DNA of 64,000 nucleotides from Streptosporangium subroseum (GCF_900188345.1 NZ_FZOD01000005.1:62001-126000); one strand, 5' to 3'; shown: positions 27,768 to 37,889, numbered from the stretch's first letter. Numbers and translations: made by a program. Notes: generated by a model from the letters alone, not told the origin.

Positions 27768-28550
27768 TCAGGCGACCTTGGACTTGGGCGCGGAGAAGGT
27801 GTTGCAGGCGCCGGGGCTCTCCTGCTCGAAGCCGCGGGTCAGCCAGTAGGCGACGTTCTGGCCCCTGCCGTGGCTGGCCGTGCTGCGGGCGTAGCTCAGG
27901 ACGTAGGTGAAGTCCGAGGGGCGGCGGTTCAGGGAACGCCAGACGCTGCCGGTGAAGGCGCCGCTCAGGCACTCGGCCTGGAGTTCGACCTTGCGGACCT
28001 CGGCGAGGAACTCCTTTTCGGTCCTGTACTTCCGGGAGGCGTACGTCCGCATGATCCCGGTGAGTTGCTGCACGTGATGGCCATACTCGTGGGCCATCGT
28101 CTGGAACAGGAACAGTTCGTTCGCCTGGGAGAGGATCCCCGGGCTGAGCAAGAAGGTGATCTTGTTGTTGCGGGAGCAGTAGAGCGCCTGGGCGTCCTTG
28201 GGGAACGGGCCGCAGCCCGTGGGGAAGCCGAGGCGGGAGGTCGTCTCGAACCTGGGCTTGGTGAAGGGCAGCTTGGCCTTGGTGAGCTGCTGCCGCCAGC
28301 TGTCGTTGAGGCAGTCCAGGACGAACTCGAGATAGACCCGGGCGGATTCGCGATCGCCGGGGCTGAGCGACTCCTCCTGCTGGCACGTTCCAGGGTCGAG
28401 CTTCCCGGTCTTGTAGATCGGGTTGTGAATCAGGGCCGCGGCGCCGGTGGGCACCGGCCCGTTCCGCTCGGTGATGCCCGCGCTCGCCGTACCGGTGAAC
28501 AACACGCTCGCCAGCACGCCGCACAGCAGCGCAATGATGGGGGGACGCAT
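27768..28550 (-). CDS. Secreted neutral zinc metallopeptidase (YpfJ-type)
   Basis: 260 residues. Sec signal peptide (about 1-25, cleavage near TASA-G). The zinc-binding helix HEYGHHVQQ is at about residues 154-162, with a downstream ELQAECLSG supplying the third ligand. Cysteines at about 56, 80, 113 and 125 suggest extracellular disulphides. This matches the neutral zinc metallopeptidase family. ATG 28550 is chosen over a TTG six bases upstream. It is one of two adjacent paralogues on the minus strand; the other lies just upstream. Substrate unknown. Confidence 0.85.
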   Translation of the reverse strand: MRPPIIALLCGVLASVLFTGTASAGITERNGPVPTGAAALIHNPIYKTGKLDPGTCQQEESLSPGDRESARVYLEFVLDCLNDSWRQQLTKAKLPFTKPRFETTSRLGFPTGCGPFPKDAQALYCSRNNKITFLLSPGILSQANELFLFQTMAHEYGHHVQQLTGIMRTYASRKYRTEKEFLAEVRKVELQAECLSGAFTGSVWRSLNRRPSDFTYVLSYARSTASHGRGQNVAYWLTRGFEQESPGACNTFSAPKSKVA

Positions 28551-28640
28551 GATCAAACCCTATGGGAGCCCGTAAGCCGGGGTAAAGCGGAAATAAGCTG
28601 CGCGGGCAGGGTGGCCACGCCGGCCGGGTGATCGGGGGTG

Positions 28641-29561
28641 TCAGCTGACACTGCGCGGAGAGGCGAGCCCGGTGTTGCACGAGGCGGGGGAGCCGGACGC
28701 GAAACCGCGTTCCATCCAGTAGGCCTGGTTGCGGCCCTTGCCGTGGTCGTTGCGCGGCCAGGTCTTGTCGCCATTGGCGGAGATCCACTGGACCATGGCG
28801 TCCCAGTGCTGCCGGGTGACCGACAGGCTGCCCGCGGCCTCGCGGAGGAAGGCTGAGGCCAGGCAGTCGGCCTGGAGCTCAAGGCGCCGGGAGAGGGCGA
28901 GCCTGGCGGACGGCTTGGCGTGCCAGGAGCTCTGGCCGTAGTAGGGCAGGATGCCGGCGAGCTGCTGTACGTGGTGAGCGTACTCATGTGCCATGAACTG
29001 GGCGTGGTTGGGGCCGTACGCGTCCTTCAAGATCTTGCGGGTCACCCCGATGTATATGGTGCGGTTGACGGAGCAGTAATAACCGCCCGCTCCGGTGGGC
29101 CAGCGGCCGCAGGGGCTGCTTACCTGGGAGGTCACGAAGCGGAGCTTCGGCGGGGAGAAGGGGAGCCGGGCCTTCTTGAACTGGGTCCTCCAGGCCAGGT
29201 TCAGGCACCGGTTCACGCCGGTCATGAAGGATCGGTAGGAAGCCGCGTTCCCCGGCTGGATCTGCCCGGCCCGGCATCTGACCTTGGGCATCGCGCCGAC
29301 CCGGTAGAGGGGGCTCGCGGTCGCGGCGGCGCGACCGCTCGGTGCCGCCCGCTCCTTGGCGAGGGGGACCCTGGCCGCGGAAGGGGCCTTGGCGGGGGGT
29401 GGGACCACTTTGGAGGCGGGCGGGGCCGCCTCGGCGGCGGGTGGGGCGCTGGAGGGGGTGGAGGACGGAGTGGCGATGATGACGATTCCCGCGGCCGCCA
29501 CCAGGAAGACTAAAGAGGCGAGGAGCAGTGACGATGGTCGCCTGGGGGGGAGGGTGTCCAT
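28641..29561 (-). CDS. Second secreted zinc metallopeptidase (paralogue), membrane-anchored
   Basis: 306 residues. An N-terminal hydrophobic segment (SLLLASLVFLVAAAGIVIIA, about 11-30) serves as signal or anchor, followed by an Ala/Pro-rich linker (about 31-85). The peptidase domain carries HEYAHHVQQ (192-200) and ELQADCLAS. It is clearly homologous to the neighbour at 27768: shared GxG-C-PxG, NPW-like and GRNQAYWMERGF regions. The pair arose by tandem duplication, and the linker is the main difference. It diverges from dxs. Confidence 0.85.
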   Translation of the reverse strand: MDTLPPRRPSSLLLASLVFLVAAAGIVIIATPSSTPSSAPPAAEAAPPASKVVPPPAKAPSAARVPLAKERAAPSGRAAATASPLYRVGAMPKVRCRAGQIQPGNAASYRSFMTGVNRCLNLAWRTQFKKARLPFSPPKLRFVTSQVSSPCGRWPTGAGGYYCSVNRTIYIGVTRKILKDAYGPNHAQFMAHEYAHHVQQLAGILPYYGQSSWHAKPSARLALSRRLELQADCLASAFLREAAGSLSVTRQHWDAMVQWISANGDKTWPRNDHGKGRNQAYWMERGFASGSPASCNTGLASPRSVS

Positions 29562-29680
29562 TGTGAGGAAAAGGCTAGGGCAAGTGTGGATAAAGCGCGC
29601 AGGATCTCACCTCTTGGAGGCAGCGCCCTCCGCGCGAACTACACTCGTTTCGACGATGACTGGACAGAGGGGATGATTCC

Positions 29681-31612
29681 GTGAGCGAGCGGACCGGGCA
29701 GCCTGGAAGTCTTCTGGAGTCGGTCAAGGGGCCACGGGACCTGAAACTCCTGTCCGCCGACGAGCTTCCACAGCTCGCCGTGGAGATCCGGGACCTGCTG
29801 ATCAGCTCCACGGCCCGCGCCGGCGGCCATCTGGGGCCCAATCTCGGGGTGGTCGAGCTGACGATCGCGCTCCACCGGGTCTTCGACTCGCCGCACGACC
29901 GCATCCTGTGGGACACCGGCCACCAGGCCTACGTCCACAAGATGCTCACGGGTCGCGCCGGGCAGTTCGACACGCTCCGCCAGGAGGGCGGCCTGTCGGG
30001 CTACCCGAGCCAGTCCGAGTCCGAGCACGACGTCATCGAGAACTCCCACGCCTCCACCGCGCTGTCGTACGCCGACGGCCTGGCCAAGGCCTACAAGGTG
30101 CGTGGCGAGTCCGATCGCGCGGTCGTCGCGGTGATCGGCGACGGAGCGCTCACCGGCGGCATGGCCTGGGAGGCGCTCAACAACATCGCGGCGCACAAGG
30201 ATCTGCCGCTGATCATCGTGGTCAACGACAACGGCCGCTCCTACTCGCCGACCATCGGCGGGCTCGCGTCGCACCTGGCCTCGCTGCGCACCACCGAGCG
30301 CTACGAGAACATGCTCGACTTCGTCAAGGGCAACCTGACCAAGGTCCCGGTGCTCGGCCCTCCGGTCTACGACGCCCTGCACGGCGTGAAGAAGGGCATC
30401 AAGGACGTCCTGGCCCCGCAGGTCATGTTCGAGGACCTCGGCCTGAAATACATCGGGCTGGTCGACGGCCACGACGAGCAGGCCGTGGAGACCGCGCTGC
30501 GCAAGGCCCGCGGGTTCCGCCGCCCGGTCATCGTGCACGTGCTCACCAAGAAGGGCGCCGGCTACTCGCCCGCCGAGAACCACGACGAGGACTGTTTCCA
30601 CTCGCCCGGGGTCTTCGACCCGCTGACCGGCGAGGAGAAGCCCAAGCCGCACGGCTGGACCAACGTCTTCAGCCAGGAGATCGTACGGCTGGGCGCCGAG
30701 CGGCAGGACATCGTGGCGATCACCGCGGCGATGCTCGGCCCGACCGGTCTGATCCCGTTCTCCCAGGCCTATCCCGACCGCCTCTACGACGTCGGCATCG
30801 CCGAGCAGCACGCTCTGACCAGCGCCGCCGGACTGGCGCTCGGCGGGCTCCACCCGGTGGTCGCCCTCTACGCCACCTTCCTCAACCGGGCCTTCGACCA
30901 GCTCCTGATGGACGTCGCCCTGCACAGGCTGCCGGTCACGGTCGTGCTCGACCGGGCGGGCGTCACCGGCGACGACGGCGCCAGCCACAACGGCATGTGG
31001 GACCTGTCGATCCTGCAGGTCGTCCCCGGCCTGTCCATCGCGGTCCCGCGTGACGAGCCTCGTCTGCGCGAGCTGCTGGCCGAGGCCGTGGAGGTCGACG
31101 ACGGCCCCACCGTCCTCCGCTACCCCAAGGGGCCGGTGTCCGCCGAGATCGAGGCGGTCGGCCGGCTCGGCGAGATGGACGTGCTGCGCACGGGCGACCT
31201 CGACGTGCCGTCCGACGTGCTCATCGTGTCCGTCGGCCCGATGGCCGAGCTGTGCCTGGAGGCCGCCGCCCTGCTCGACGCCCAGGGGATCTCGGCCACC
31301 GTGGTGGACCCGCGCTGGGTCAAGCCTCTGGACGAGGCGTTGGTGCCGGCCGCCCGCGCGCACAAGCTGGTCGTGGTGGTCGAGGACAACGGCCGGGTGG
31401 GTGGCGTCGGCGACGCGGTCGCCCGGACGCTGCGCGACGCCGACGTGGATGTCCCGGTCCGCACCTACGGCATCCCGCAGCGCTTCCTGGAGCACGCCAA
31501 GCGGGCGAAGATCCTCGGCGAGATCGGGCTGACCTCGCAGGACATCGCCCGCGAGATCACTGAAGCGGTCGCGAAGCGGTCTCCGGAGTTCGAGAACCAG
31601 CCGGCTCGCTGA
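29681..31612 (+). CDS. dxs: 1-deoxy-D-xylulose-5-phosphate synthase
   Basis: First step of the MEP isoprenoid pathway: thiamine-diphosphate-dependent condensation of pyruvate and glyceraldehyde-3-phosphate. 643 residues, normal length. Visible motifs: [33 protein letters not shown], the ThDP-binding [16 protein letters not shown], the pyrimidine-domain [15 protein letters not shown] and the late [21 protein letters not shown] start after GAGGGGATGATTCC. Its 3' end overlaps the convergent DedA gene by 56 bp. Confidence 0.97.
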   Translation: MSERTGQPGSLLESVKGPRDLKLLSADELPQLAVEIRDLLISSTARAGGHLGPNLGVVELTIALHRVFDSPHDRILWDTGHQAYVHKMLTGRAGQFDTLRQEGGLSGYPSQSESEHDVIENSHASTALSYADGLAKAYKVRGESDRAVVAVIGDGALTGGMAWEALNNIAAHKDLPLIIVVNDNGRSYSPTIGGLASHLASLRTTERYENMLDFVKGNLTKVPVLGPPVYDALHGVKKGIKDVLAPQVMFEDLGLKYIGLVDGHDEQAVETALRKARGFRRPVIVHVLTKKGAGYSPAENHDEDCFHSPGVFDPLTGEEKPKPHGWTNVFSQEIVRLGAERQDIVAITAAMLGPTGLIPFSQAYPDRLYDVGIAEQHALTSAAGLALGGLHPVVALYATFLNRAFDQLLMDVALHRLPVTVVLDRAGVTGDDGASHNGMWDLSILQVVPGLSIAVPRDEPRLRELLAEAVEVDDGPTVLRYPKGPVSAEIEAVGRLGEMDVLRTGDLDVPSDVLIVSVGPMAELCLEAAALLDAQGISATVVDPRWVKPLDEALVPAARAHKLVVVVEDNGRVGGVGDAVARTLRDADVDVPVRTYGIPQRFLEHAKRAKILGEIGLTSQDIAREITEAVAKRSPEFENQPAR

Positions 31613-32213
31613 TCTCCATTTCTCTGTTCGCGCGGGCCCGTCGGCTGATCACGATGAGGCCCGCGACGACGACGGCGACGCATCCGGCGACCGGCACCAT
31701 CAGGTGCTCGTTGTTCCGGACGAACTCGCCGGCGACGGAGCCCAGCACCAGATAGGCGCTCACCCACACCGTGCTGCCGGCCAGGGCCCAGCGGATGAAG
31801 CGGCCGTACGACATGCCGAGGGTCCCGGCGAGGACCGGGGTCAGCGCGTTGACCACGGGCAGGAAATAGGCGGCGGCGAGGGCGGGGCCGCTGCCCTCGC
31901 CCGTGGCCAGTCGTTCGGCGCGGGCCCACCGGTGTTCGCCGATCCACCGTCCGGCCCTGCTGTGGCGGACGAGCGAACCGTACCGCCGGCCGATCAGCCA
32001 GCCGCCGGTGGCGCCGAGGTGACACCCGACCACCCCGGCGACCGCCACGAGCGCGACCTCGGAGGGGCCGGTCAGCGCGGTTCCCGCCACGATGATCGCC
32101 GCGTCTCCGGGGAGCACGACTCCGATCAGCAGCGAACCGTCCAGCGCCAGCACCGCCAGCAGCACCGCACCGACCAGATATGGGTCCAACTGTCCGAGAG
32201 TTTCCATGAGCAT
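31557..32213 (-). CDS. DedA-family (SNARE-associated) membrane protein
   Basis: 218 residues, 4-5 membrane helices. DedA features: an N-terminal [37 protein letters not shown], an arginine-containing [15 protein letters not shown] stretch and [26 protein letters not shown] (the F-x-R/P-x-x-R region is partly altered: [11 protein letters not shown]). The family acts as proton-coupled lipid or undecaprenyl-phosphate transport. The C-terminus is antisense to dxs over 56 bp. Confidence 0.85.
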   Translation of the reverse strand: MLMETLGQLDPYLVGAVLLAVLALDGSLLIGVVLPGDAAIIVAGTALTGPSEVALVAVAGVVGCHLGATGGWLIGRRYGSLVRHSRAGRWIGEHRWARAERLATGEGSGPALAAAYFLPVVNALTPVLAGTLGMSYGRFIRWALAGSTVWVSAYLVLGSVAGEFVRNNEHLMVPVAGCVAVVVAGLIVISRRARANREMEISEPAGSRTPETASRPLQ

Positions 32214-32354
32214 GGCTCAAGGGTGTCGCCCGGGAACCCCGGAGACATCCGGACTTTCCCCCGAAGAACCCCGAGTTTGCCGTTCGTCGGTTGACCGGGT
32301 GGGCATGACTTGAGTCATAGAGAACGACGACTCCGGACGGTCAAGGTGAACGGC

Positions 32355-33857
32355 ATGGATGCTTTACGCGTCAAGTCGGTAGAACAGTCGGTCCAGGACA
32401 CCGAGGCTCCCGAACATCGGTTGCGCAAGGACCTCAGCGCGCTCGACCTGACCGTCTTCGGTATCGGCGTCATCGTGGGCACCGGCATCTTCGTGCTCAC
32501 CGGCCGGGTCGCCCGGGAGATGTCCGGGCCGGCGGTCGCCCTGTCGTTCGTGGTCGCGGGCATCGTCTGCGCGCTGGCCGCGCTCTGCTACGCCGAGTTC
32601 GCCTCCACCGTGCCGGTGGCGGGATCGGCCTACACCTTCGCCTTCGCCACGCTCGGCGAGTTTCCCGCCTGGATCATCGGCTGGGATCTGATGCTGGAGA
32701 TGATGCTCGGCGCCGCGGTCGTCGCGGTCGGCTGGTCGGGTTACCTGAACTCGCTGCTGGAGTCCCTGGGGATCCCCCTGCCCGATGTGATCGCCGGGGA
32801 GAACCCGGTGTTCAACCTGCCCGCCGCGCTGATCGTGCTCATCCTCACCGCGGTCCTGGTCATCGGGATCAAGCTGTCGTCCCGGGTCAACCTGATCATC
32901 GTCTCGATCAAGCTCGCGGTGATCGCCCTGGTCATCGTGGCGGGGCTGTTCTTCATCAATCGGGAGAACTACGTCCCGTTCATCCCGCCCTCCAAGCAGA
33001 CCCCCGCGGTGGAGGGCCTGTCCGCGCCGCTGATCCAGGTGCTGTTCGGGGTCACCCCCGTCGCCTTCGGCGTCCTGGGCATCTTCAGCGCCGCGGCGAT
33101 CGTGTTCTTCGCCTACATCGGGTTCGACGTGGTCGCCACCGCGGCCGAGGAGACCCGCAACCCCCGGCGCGACCTGCCGATCGGCATCATCGCCTCGCTG
33201 GCCATCTGCACGATCCTCTACGTCGCGGTCTCCCTGGTGGTCGTCGGCATACAGCCCTACCAGCGGCTCAGCGAGTCCGCGCCGCTGGCGGACGCGTTCA
33301 AGGCGGTCGGCCTGACCTGGGCGGCGACCCTGATCAGCATCGGAGCCCTGGCCGGGCTGACGACGGTCGTGATGATCCTCATGCTGGGCATGTCGCGGGT
33401 GATGTTCGCGATGAGCCGGGACAACCTGCTGCCGGGCGGGCTGGCCAAGGTCCACCCGACGTACCGCACGCCGTACCTGATCACCATCATCATGGGCGTC
33501 GTGGTCGCTCTGCTGGCGGGGCTGCTGCCGCTGGCCACGATCGCCGAGCTCGTCAACATCGGCACGCTCTTCGCGTTCGTGATCGTCTCGATCGCCGTGG
33601 TCATCCTCCGCCGCACCCGCCCCGATCTGCCGCGTTCCTTCCGGACGCCGCTGGTGCCCCTGGTGCCGATCCTGTCGGTGCTGGCCTGCCTCTACCTGAT
33701 GCTCAACCTGCCGGTGGAGACCTGGCTCAGGTTCGTCGTGTGGATGCTCATCGGGGTCGTGGTCTACATCGGGTACGGCTACCGCCACAGCAGGCTGTCG
33801 GGGCACTCTCCGGAGGACCGGCGACCTACGAGCGCCAACGAGGCTCCGGCGTCGTAG
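32355..33857 (+). CDS. APC-family cationic-type amino acid permease
   Basis: 500 residues, 12 membrane helices. Begins with charged residues, then [16 protein letters not shown], the APC helix-1 motif. Others: [41 protein letters not shown] and a C-terminal cytosolic HSPED tail. The arrangement fits CAT-like permeases (YfnA type). ATG 32355 follows AAGGTGA; upstream frame residues look non-coding. The substrate is uncertain. It is monocistronic. Confidence 0.92.
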   Translation: MDALRVKSVEQSVQDTEAPEHRLRKDLSALDLTVFGIGVIVGTGIFVLTGRVAREMSGPAVALSFVVAGIVCALAALCYAEFASTVPVAGSAYTFAFATLGEFPAWIIGWDLMLEMMLGAAVVAVGWSGYLNSLLESLGIPLPDVIAGENPVFNLPAALIVLILTAVLVIGIKLSSRVNLIIVSIKLAVIALVIVAGLFFINRENYVPFIPPSKQTPAVEGLSAPLIQVLFGVTPVAFGVLGIFSAAAIVFFAYIGFDVVATAAEETRNPRRDLPIGIIASLAICTILYVAVSLVVVGIQPYQRLSESAPLADAFKAVGLTWAATLISIGALAGLTTVVMILMLGMSRVMFAMSRDNLLPGGLAKVHPTYRTPYLITIIMGVVVALLAGLLPLATIAELVNIGTLFAFVIVSIAVVILRRTRPDLPRSFRTPLVPLVPILSVLACLYLMLNLPVETWLRFVVWMLIGVVVYIGYGYRHSRLSGHSPEDRRPTSANEAPAS

Positions 33858-33930
33858 CGGCGCCGCCGATCCGGACGCCGGCGGGGTCGTTCGCCTCGCC
33901 GGCGTCGTCGTCCGCAGGCCCGCGCCGCGG

Positions 33931-34098
33931 TCAAGAGATGACGCTGTTGGCGAAGACGACGACCGCGCCGAACGTGGCGCCACCGTACATGAGTGAGGAC
34001 GGCCACGACTTCCCCTCGGTGCGCTTCAGCGCCACCGCGGTGGCCGAGACGCTTATTCCGAGACCGAAGATGACAGCGGCCCGTGTGGTGAGCAGCAT
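33931..34098 (-). CDS. 55-residue small membrane protein
   Basis: ATG at 34098 is preceded by AAGGAG with 7-bp spacing. The product begins MLLTTRAAVIFGLGISVSAT and has a second hydrophobic stretch, LMYGGATFGAVVVFANSVIS, at the end; a charged KRTEGK turn lies between. GC3 is high throughout. It has two short transmembrane helices, so it is probably an integral membrane peptide. Function unknown, no family recognised. It lies between the APC gene and AraC, opposite to both. Confidence 0.6.
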   Translation of the reverse strand: MLLTTRAAVIFGLGISVSATAVALKRTEGKSWPSSLMYGGATFGAVVVFANSVIS

Positions 34099-34394
34099 CG
34101 GGAGACTCCTTGTGTTTGGTGACCTCTCATTCAGCGGCAGCCGGGCGACCGGTTCCCGTCACCAGCTATGTAACCGCTCGTATGTTCGAATATTCGAGAG
34201 CCGCGCCCTGTGTTGTGATCTTTTGCCCTGGCCTGGACAACGATGGGGAATCAGAGCCGGGGCTCGTGGCGCCGGGATGCCGCCGGGCGGATGTCCTGCT
34301 CTGAACCGACCTGTGGCTCGATTCGTGTCCGATAAGGGTGCAAAACGCCTTATATCGTGAACTGCGGGATCGGCACGGGCAGGAGGACGGCATC

Positions 34395-35276
34395 ATGACG
34401 GGGGAGCTGGGGCTGAGCGATACCCAGGGCATCCTGACGCGGCCGGGGGTGCGCCCAGCCCGGACAAGCGAGGGTCTGGGCTGGGGGAGCCTGTATCTCT
34501 CGACCCAGCGGGAGCTTCCCTACCACGACGCGTTCGACGGGGCGCCGTGCCACCTGATGGTCCTGCATCTGGACGGCCCGGTCACCGTGCGACGCGGGCG
34601 GCGCGGGCTCGTCTCCACGGAGAGGGTGCCCGCCGGAGGACTGTTCCTGCACCCCGCCGAGACCACGCTCAACGTCGAGCTGGGCGGACCGCTGAACACC
34701 GTGCACGCGTATCTGACCGATGAGGCGCTTCAGGAGGCGGGAGAAGGAAGGCGGCCGGTCCGGCTGGAAGAGGCGTTCGGCGGCACGGATCCGCTGCTGG
34801 AGCAGCTGGTCCTGGCCCTGGACCGGGTCGTCAGGGACCGGCAGCCCGGCGACCGGACGTATGCCGACCAGCTGGCCGTCGCGGTCGCCGCGCAGCTGGC
34901 CCGGCACCACAGCACGCGCCGCCGAGAGTCCCCGGAACCGGCGGGTCCGTCCGGGCTGACGGACAGGCGGTTCGCCGCGGTGCGGGAGCTCCTGGACGTC
35001 CGGATCTCCGAGGCCCTGCCGCTGAAGGACATGGCCGAGGTCGCGGGGTTGAGCGTCAGCCAGTTCGCCCGCGCCTTCAAGGCCCGCACCGGGCAACCTC
35101 CGCACCGGTATCTGATGCGGCTGCGCGTGGAGCAGGCCGTACGGCTGCTGCGCACGAGTACGCTGCCCATCGCCGACGTCTCGGCTCGGTGCGGCTTCTC
35201 CCATCAGGAACACCTCACGCGCGTGCTCCGGGCGCAGCTGGGCAGGACTCCCGCCGCCCTGCGGCGGAGCGGCTGA
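34395..35276 (+). CDS. AraC-family transcriptional regulator
   Basis: 293 residues. The C-terminal DNA-binding domain (about 195-290) has two helix-turn-helix motifs: LPLKDMAEVAGLSVSQFARAFK and LPIADVSARCGFSHQEHLTRVLR, with GQPPHRYLMRLRVEQAVRLLR between. The N-terminus is a cupin-like sensing region. AGGAGG lies 8 bp before ATG 34395. The neighbouring aromatic-degradation fusion starts 106 bp after its stop in the same direction, so it is likely its activator, sensing a hydroxyquinol-pathway intermediate (inference). Confidence 0.9.
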   Translation: MTGELGLSDTQGILTRPGVRPARTSEGLGWGSLYLSTQRELPYHDAFDGAPCHLMVLHLDGPVTVRRGRRGLVSTERVPAGGLFLHPAETTLNVELGGPLNTVHAYLTDEALQEAGEGRRPVRLEEAFGGTDPLLEQLVLALDRVVRDRQPGDRTYADQLAVAVAAQLARHHSTRRRESPEPAGPSGLTDRRFAAVRELLDVRISEALPLKDMAEVAGLSVSQFARAFKARTGQPPHRYLMRLRVEQAVRLLRTSTLPIADVSARCGFSHQEHLTRVLRAQLGRTPAALRRSG

Positions 35277-35382
35277 GGTCCCGCGCTTTTTGTGCATCTC
35301 CGGCGGCGGGATCGTGCAGGAGATTCCCCGCCCGCGGGCCCGAGACTTGTGGTGACAGTCAGCCGTGCGACAGGAGCGAGTC

Positions 35383-37320
35383 ATGCAGGAATTCACCTAC
35401 GTCAGACAGGCCGCACGGGTCGTGTTCGGTGCCGGGACGCTGGCTCGGCTGCGCGAGGAGGTCGAACGGCTGGGCTGCTCGCGCGCGGTGGTCCTGACCA
35501 CCGCGCGCCAGGCGGGCCTGGTCGCCCGCGCGCGGGAGCTGCTCGGACCGCTGGCCGCCGGAGAGTTCACCCGGGCCGTGGCGCACACCCCGACCGACGT
35601 CACCGCGTCCGCCCTCGACCTCGTTCGTGAGCTGGGCGCCGACTGCGTCGTGGCGATCGGCGGGGGCTCGACGACCGGTCTGTCCAAGGCACTGGCGGTA
35701 CGCACCGGCCTGCCGCAGATCATCGTCCCCACCACCTACGCCGGCTCCGAGGTCACGCCGGTGCTCGGCGAGACCGACAACGGGGTCAAGACCACCCAGT
35801 CCTCCCCGGAGATCCTGCCGGAGACCGTCGTCTACGACGTGGACCTCACCCTGGGCCTGCCGGTGCCGATCTCGGTGACCAGCGGCGTCAACGCCATGGC
35901 CCACGCGATCGAGGCGCTGTACGCACCGCAGGCCAATCCGGTGACCGACGAGCTGGCGCTGCGCTCGATCGCCCTGATGTCCGCCGCCCTCCCCGGGATC
36001 GCAGCAGATCCCACCGATCGCGAAGCACGGGCGGACGCCCTGCAGGCCGCCTGGCTGGCGGGCACCTGCCTGGGCGCCGTCGGCATGGGCCTGCACCACA
36101 GGCTGTGTCACATCCTCGGCGGTTCGTTCGGCCTGCCGCACGCCGCGACCCACACGGTCGTCCTGCCGCACGTCATGGCCTACAACGCGGGGGCGGCGCC
36201 GGACGCCATGCGGCGGATCGCCGGAGCCCTCGGCGCGGCGGACGCGCCGGCCGCCGTGTACGACCTGGTCTCAGCCCTGCACGGGCCCGTCTCGCTGGGT
36301 GAGCTCGGCCTGCGCGAGGAGAACCTGGCCAGGGTGGTCGAGCTCGCGGTCGGCGCGTCGTACCCCAACCCCCGGGAGATCACCGCAGACGGCGTCGCCG
36401 CGCTGCTCCGCGACGCCTGGGAGGGACGCGGGCCCGCCTCCGAGAGCCGGGCACTGCCGACCGCCGAGCTGCGTACACTCACCGACCAGGTGGTGGCGAG
36501 CTTCGACGGCACCCCCGACCCGCGAGTGCGGCGGTTGCTCACCGACCTGGTCCGGCGGCTGCACGGCTTCGTGGCGGACAACGACCTCACCGAGGACGAA
36601 TGGCAGTACGCCATCGGGTTCCTCACCCGCACCGGGCAGATGTCCAGCGACACCCGGCAGGAGTTCATCCTGCTCTCCGACACGCTCGGCGTCTCCAGCG
36701 CCGTCGACCTGCTCACCAACTCTCGTACGGCCGAGAGCACGCCCTCCGCCGTGCTCGGCCCGTTCTACGTCGAGGGCCCGCCGCCGCTACCGGTAGGGGC
36801 GGACATCTCCCAGGGCATGAGCGGCACACCGCTGTGGACCTCGGTACGGATCACCGACCCGGAGGGCGTCGCCCTGCCGGACGCGGTCGTGGACGTCTGG
36901 CAGTCCAACGACGAGGGTTTCTACGACGTCCAGCTCCATGACCTCGACGGTCCCGCCCTGCGGGCACGTTTCCGCTCGGACGCCGAAGGGCTGGTGGAGT
37001 TCTGGTCGATCCTGCCCTCGGCGTATCCCATCCCCGGTGACGGTCCTGTAGGGGAGATGCTCGACGCCGCCGGCAGGCATGCCTACCGGGCGGCGCACGT
37101 ACACTTCATGATCAGCGCTCCGGGGCGGCAGCGCCTGGTCACCCAGCTCTTTGTCGCCGGCGACCCCCACCAGGACTCCGACGTGGTCTTCGGTGTCAAG
37201 GACGCACTGGTCGTCGACTTCCCCGAGCGCAAGGGCCCCGCGCCCGACGGCCGGGAGCTGGACGGCCCGTGGCACTCCCTCGAGTACACCTTCCACCTCG
37301 CCCCCGCGACCCCGCGCTGA
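35383..37320 (+). CDS. Maleylacetate reductase / hydroxyquinol 1,2-dioxygenase fusion
   Basis: 645 residues joining two consecutive enzymes of the hydroxyquinol pathway. The N-terminal 355 residues are a maleylacetate reductase (Fe-dependent ADH fold): IGGGSTTGLSKALA, YAGSEVTPV, and metal ligands in GLHHRLCHILGGSFGLPHAATH. From about residue 365 an intradiol dioxygenase follows; ring cleavage uses Fe(III) held by Tyr and His seen as FYDVQ, AYPIP and HVHF. The dioxygenase makes maleylacetate, which the reductase turns into 3-oxoadipate. The fusion is natural; the dioxygenase lies downstream in sequence but acts first. AGGAG precedes ATG 35383. Confidence 0.92.
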   Translation: MQEFTYVRQAARVVFGAGTLARLREEVERLGCSRAVVLTTARQAGLVARARELLGPLAAGEFTRAVAHTPTDVTASALDLVRELGADCVVAIGGGSTTGLSKALAVRTGLPQIIVPTTYAGSEVTPVLGETDNGVKTTQSSPEILPETVVYDVDLTLGLPVPISVTSGVNAMAHAIEALYAPQANPVTDELALRSIALMSAALPGIAADPTDREARADALQAAWLAGTCLGAVGMGLHHRLCHILGGSFGLPHAATHTVVLPHVMAYNAGAAPDAMRRIAGALGAADAPAAVYDLVSALHGPVSLGELGLREENLARVVELAVGASYPNPREITADGVAALLRDAWEGRGPASESRALPTAELRTLTDQVVASFDGTPDPRVRRLLTDLVRRLHGFVADNDLTEDEWQYAIGFLTRTGQMSSDTRQEFILLSDTLGVSSAVDLLTNSRTAESTPSAVLGPFYVEGPPPLPVGADISQGMSGTPLWTSVRITDPEGVALPDAVVDVWQSNDEGFYDVQLHDLDGPALRARFRSDAEGLVEFWSILPSAYPIPGDGPVGEMLDAAGRHAYRAAHVHFMISAPGRQRLVTQLFVAGDPHQDSDVVFGVKDALVVDFPERKGPAPDGRELDGPWHSLEYTFHLAPATPR

Positions 37321-37329
37321 CCCGCCGGC

Positions 37330-37794
37330 TCAGATGGAGAAGACGGCACCGGTGAGAGCGGTCATCTCGCAGCCGTTGTCGTAGGTCTTGGTGAACCAGA
37401 CGAACCTGCCCTCCCAGGTGCCGATCGCTCTCACCGTGCGCGGGGCGTACTCGTCGGTGCAGATCATGTCGATGTCGTACGCCATCTTCGACAGGTCGCC
37501 GCCGACCCTGCGGATCATGTCGCAGGACGTGGTGAGGGCCGCGCCGCCGCCGTGACCCCGGTCGCAGTCGAGGAAGGCGGTCTTGGCCGGGGCACCCGCG
37601 ACGGAGACGCTGAGCGCCAGGGAGGACCGGCCCTCCCCGGCGGGCACGGCGGCCACCGGCGGCTGAGACCGGCCGTCCGGAGCGGGCGAGACGGGCGGCG
37701 ACGATCGATTGTCCGAGACGGGCGCGGCGGTCGTGGGCAGCGCGGTCGCGAGCGCGAACATCGCGCCCGCGGACACGATCATGACGGTTCTCAT
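37330..37794 (-). CDS. Subtilisin-inhibitor-like (SSI family) secreted protein with acidic P1
   Basis: 154 residues with a Sec signal peptide (about 1-24). A Pro/Ser-rich linker precedes the SSI domain (about 58-154). Four cysteines (77, 91, 112, 142) match the two SSI disulphides; VGGDL, GTWEGR and NGCEM are family landmarks. In SSI the reactive site is C-P-M-V; here C112-T-D-E, so P1 is Asp114 and P1' Glu. Standard SSI inhibits subtilisin with Met or Lys at P1, so this one should not inhibit ordinary subtilisins. Target unknown. Confidence 0.8.
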   Translation of the reverse strand: MRTVMIVSAGAMFALATALPTTAAPVSDNRSSPPVSPAPDGRSQPPVAAVPAGEGRSSLALSVSVAGAPAKTAFLDCDRGHGGGAALTTSCDMIRRVGGDLSKMAYDIDMICTDEYAPRTVRAIGTWEGRFVWFTKTYDNGCEMTALTGAVFSI

Positions 37795-37815
37795 GTGAGG
37801 GGTGATTCCCTCTGC

Positions 37816-37837
37816 CGGATCAAGATCCGAGTTTTTT
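37816..37837 (+). terminator. Rho-independent terminator with T tract
   Basis: CGGATC (37816-37821), AA, GATCCG (37824-37829), then AGTTTTTT on the plus strand. It would stop plus-strand transcription running through the SSI gene from the fusion gene; the same hairpin, without T tract, lies after the minus-strand fatty-acid operon. Confidence 0.65.
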
Positions 37838-37889
37838 CACGTCAAGGATTCTCCTGGTTTTTTACCCGGCGATCCGATAGGCCGAGGAC

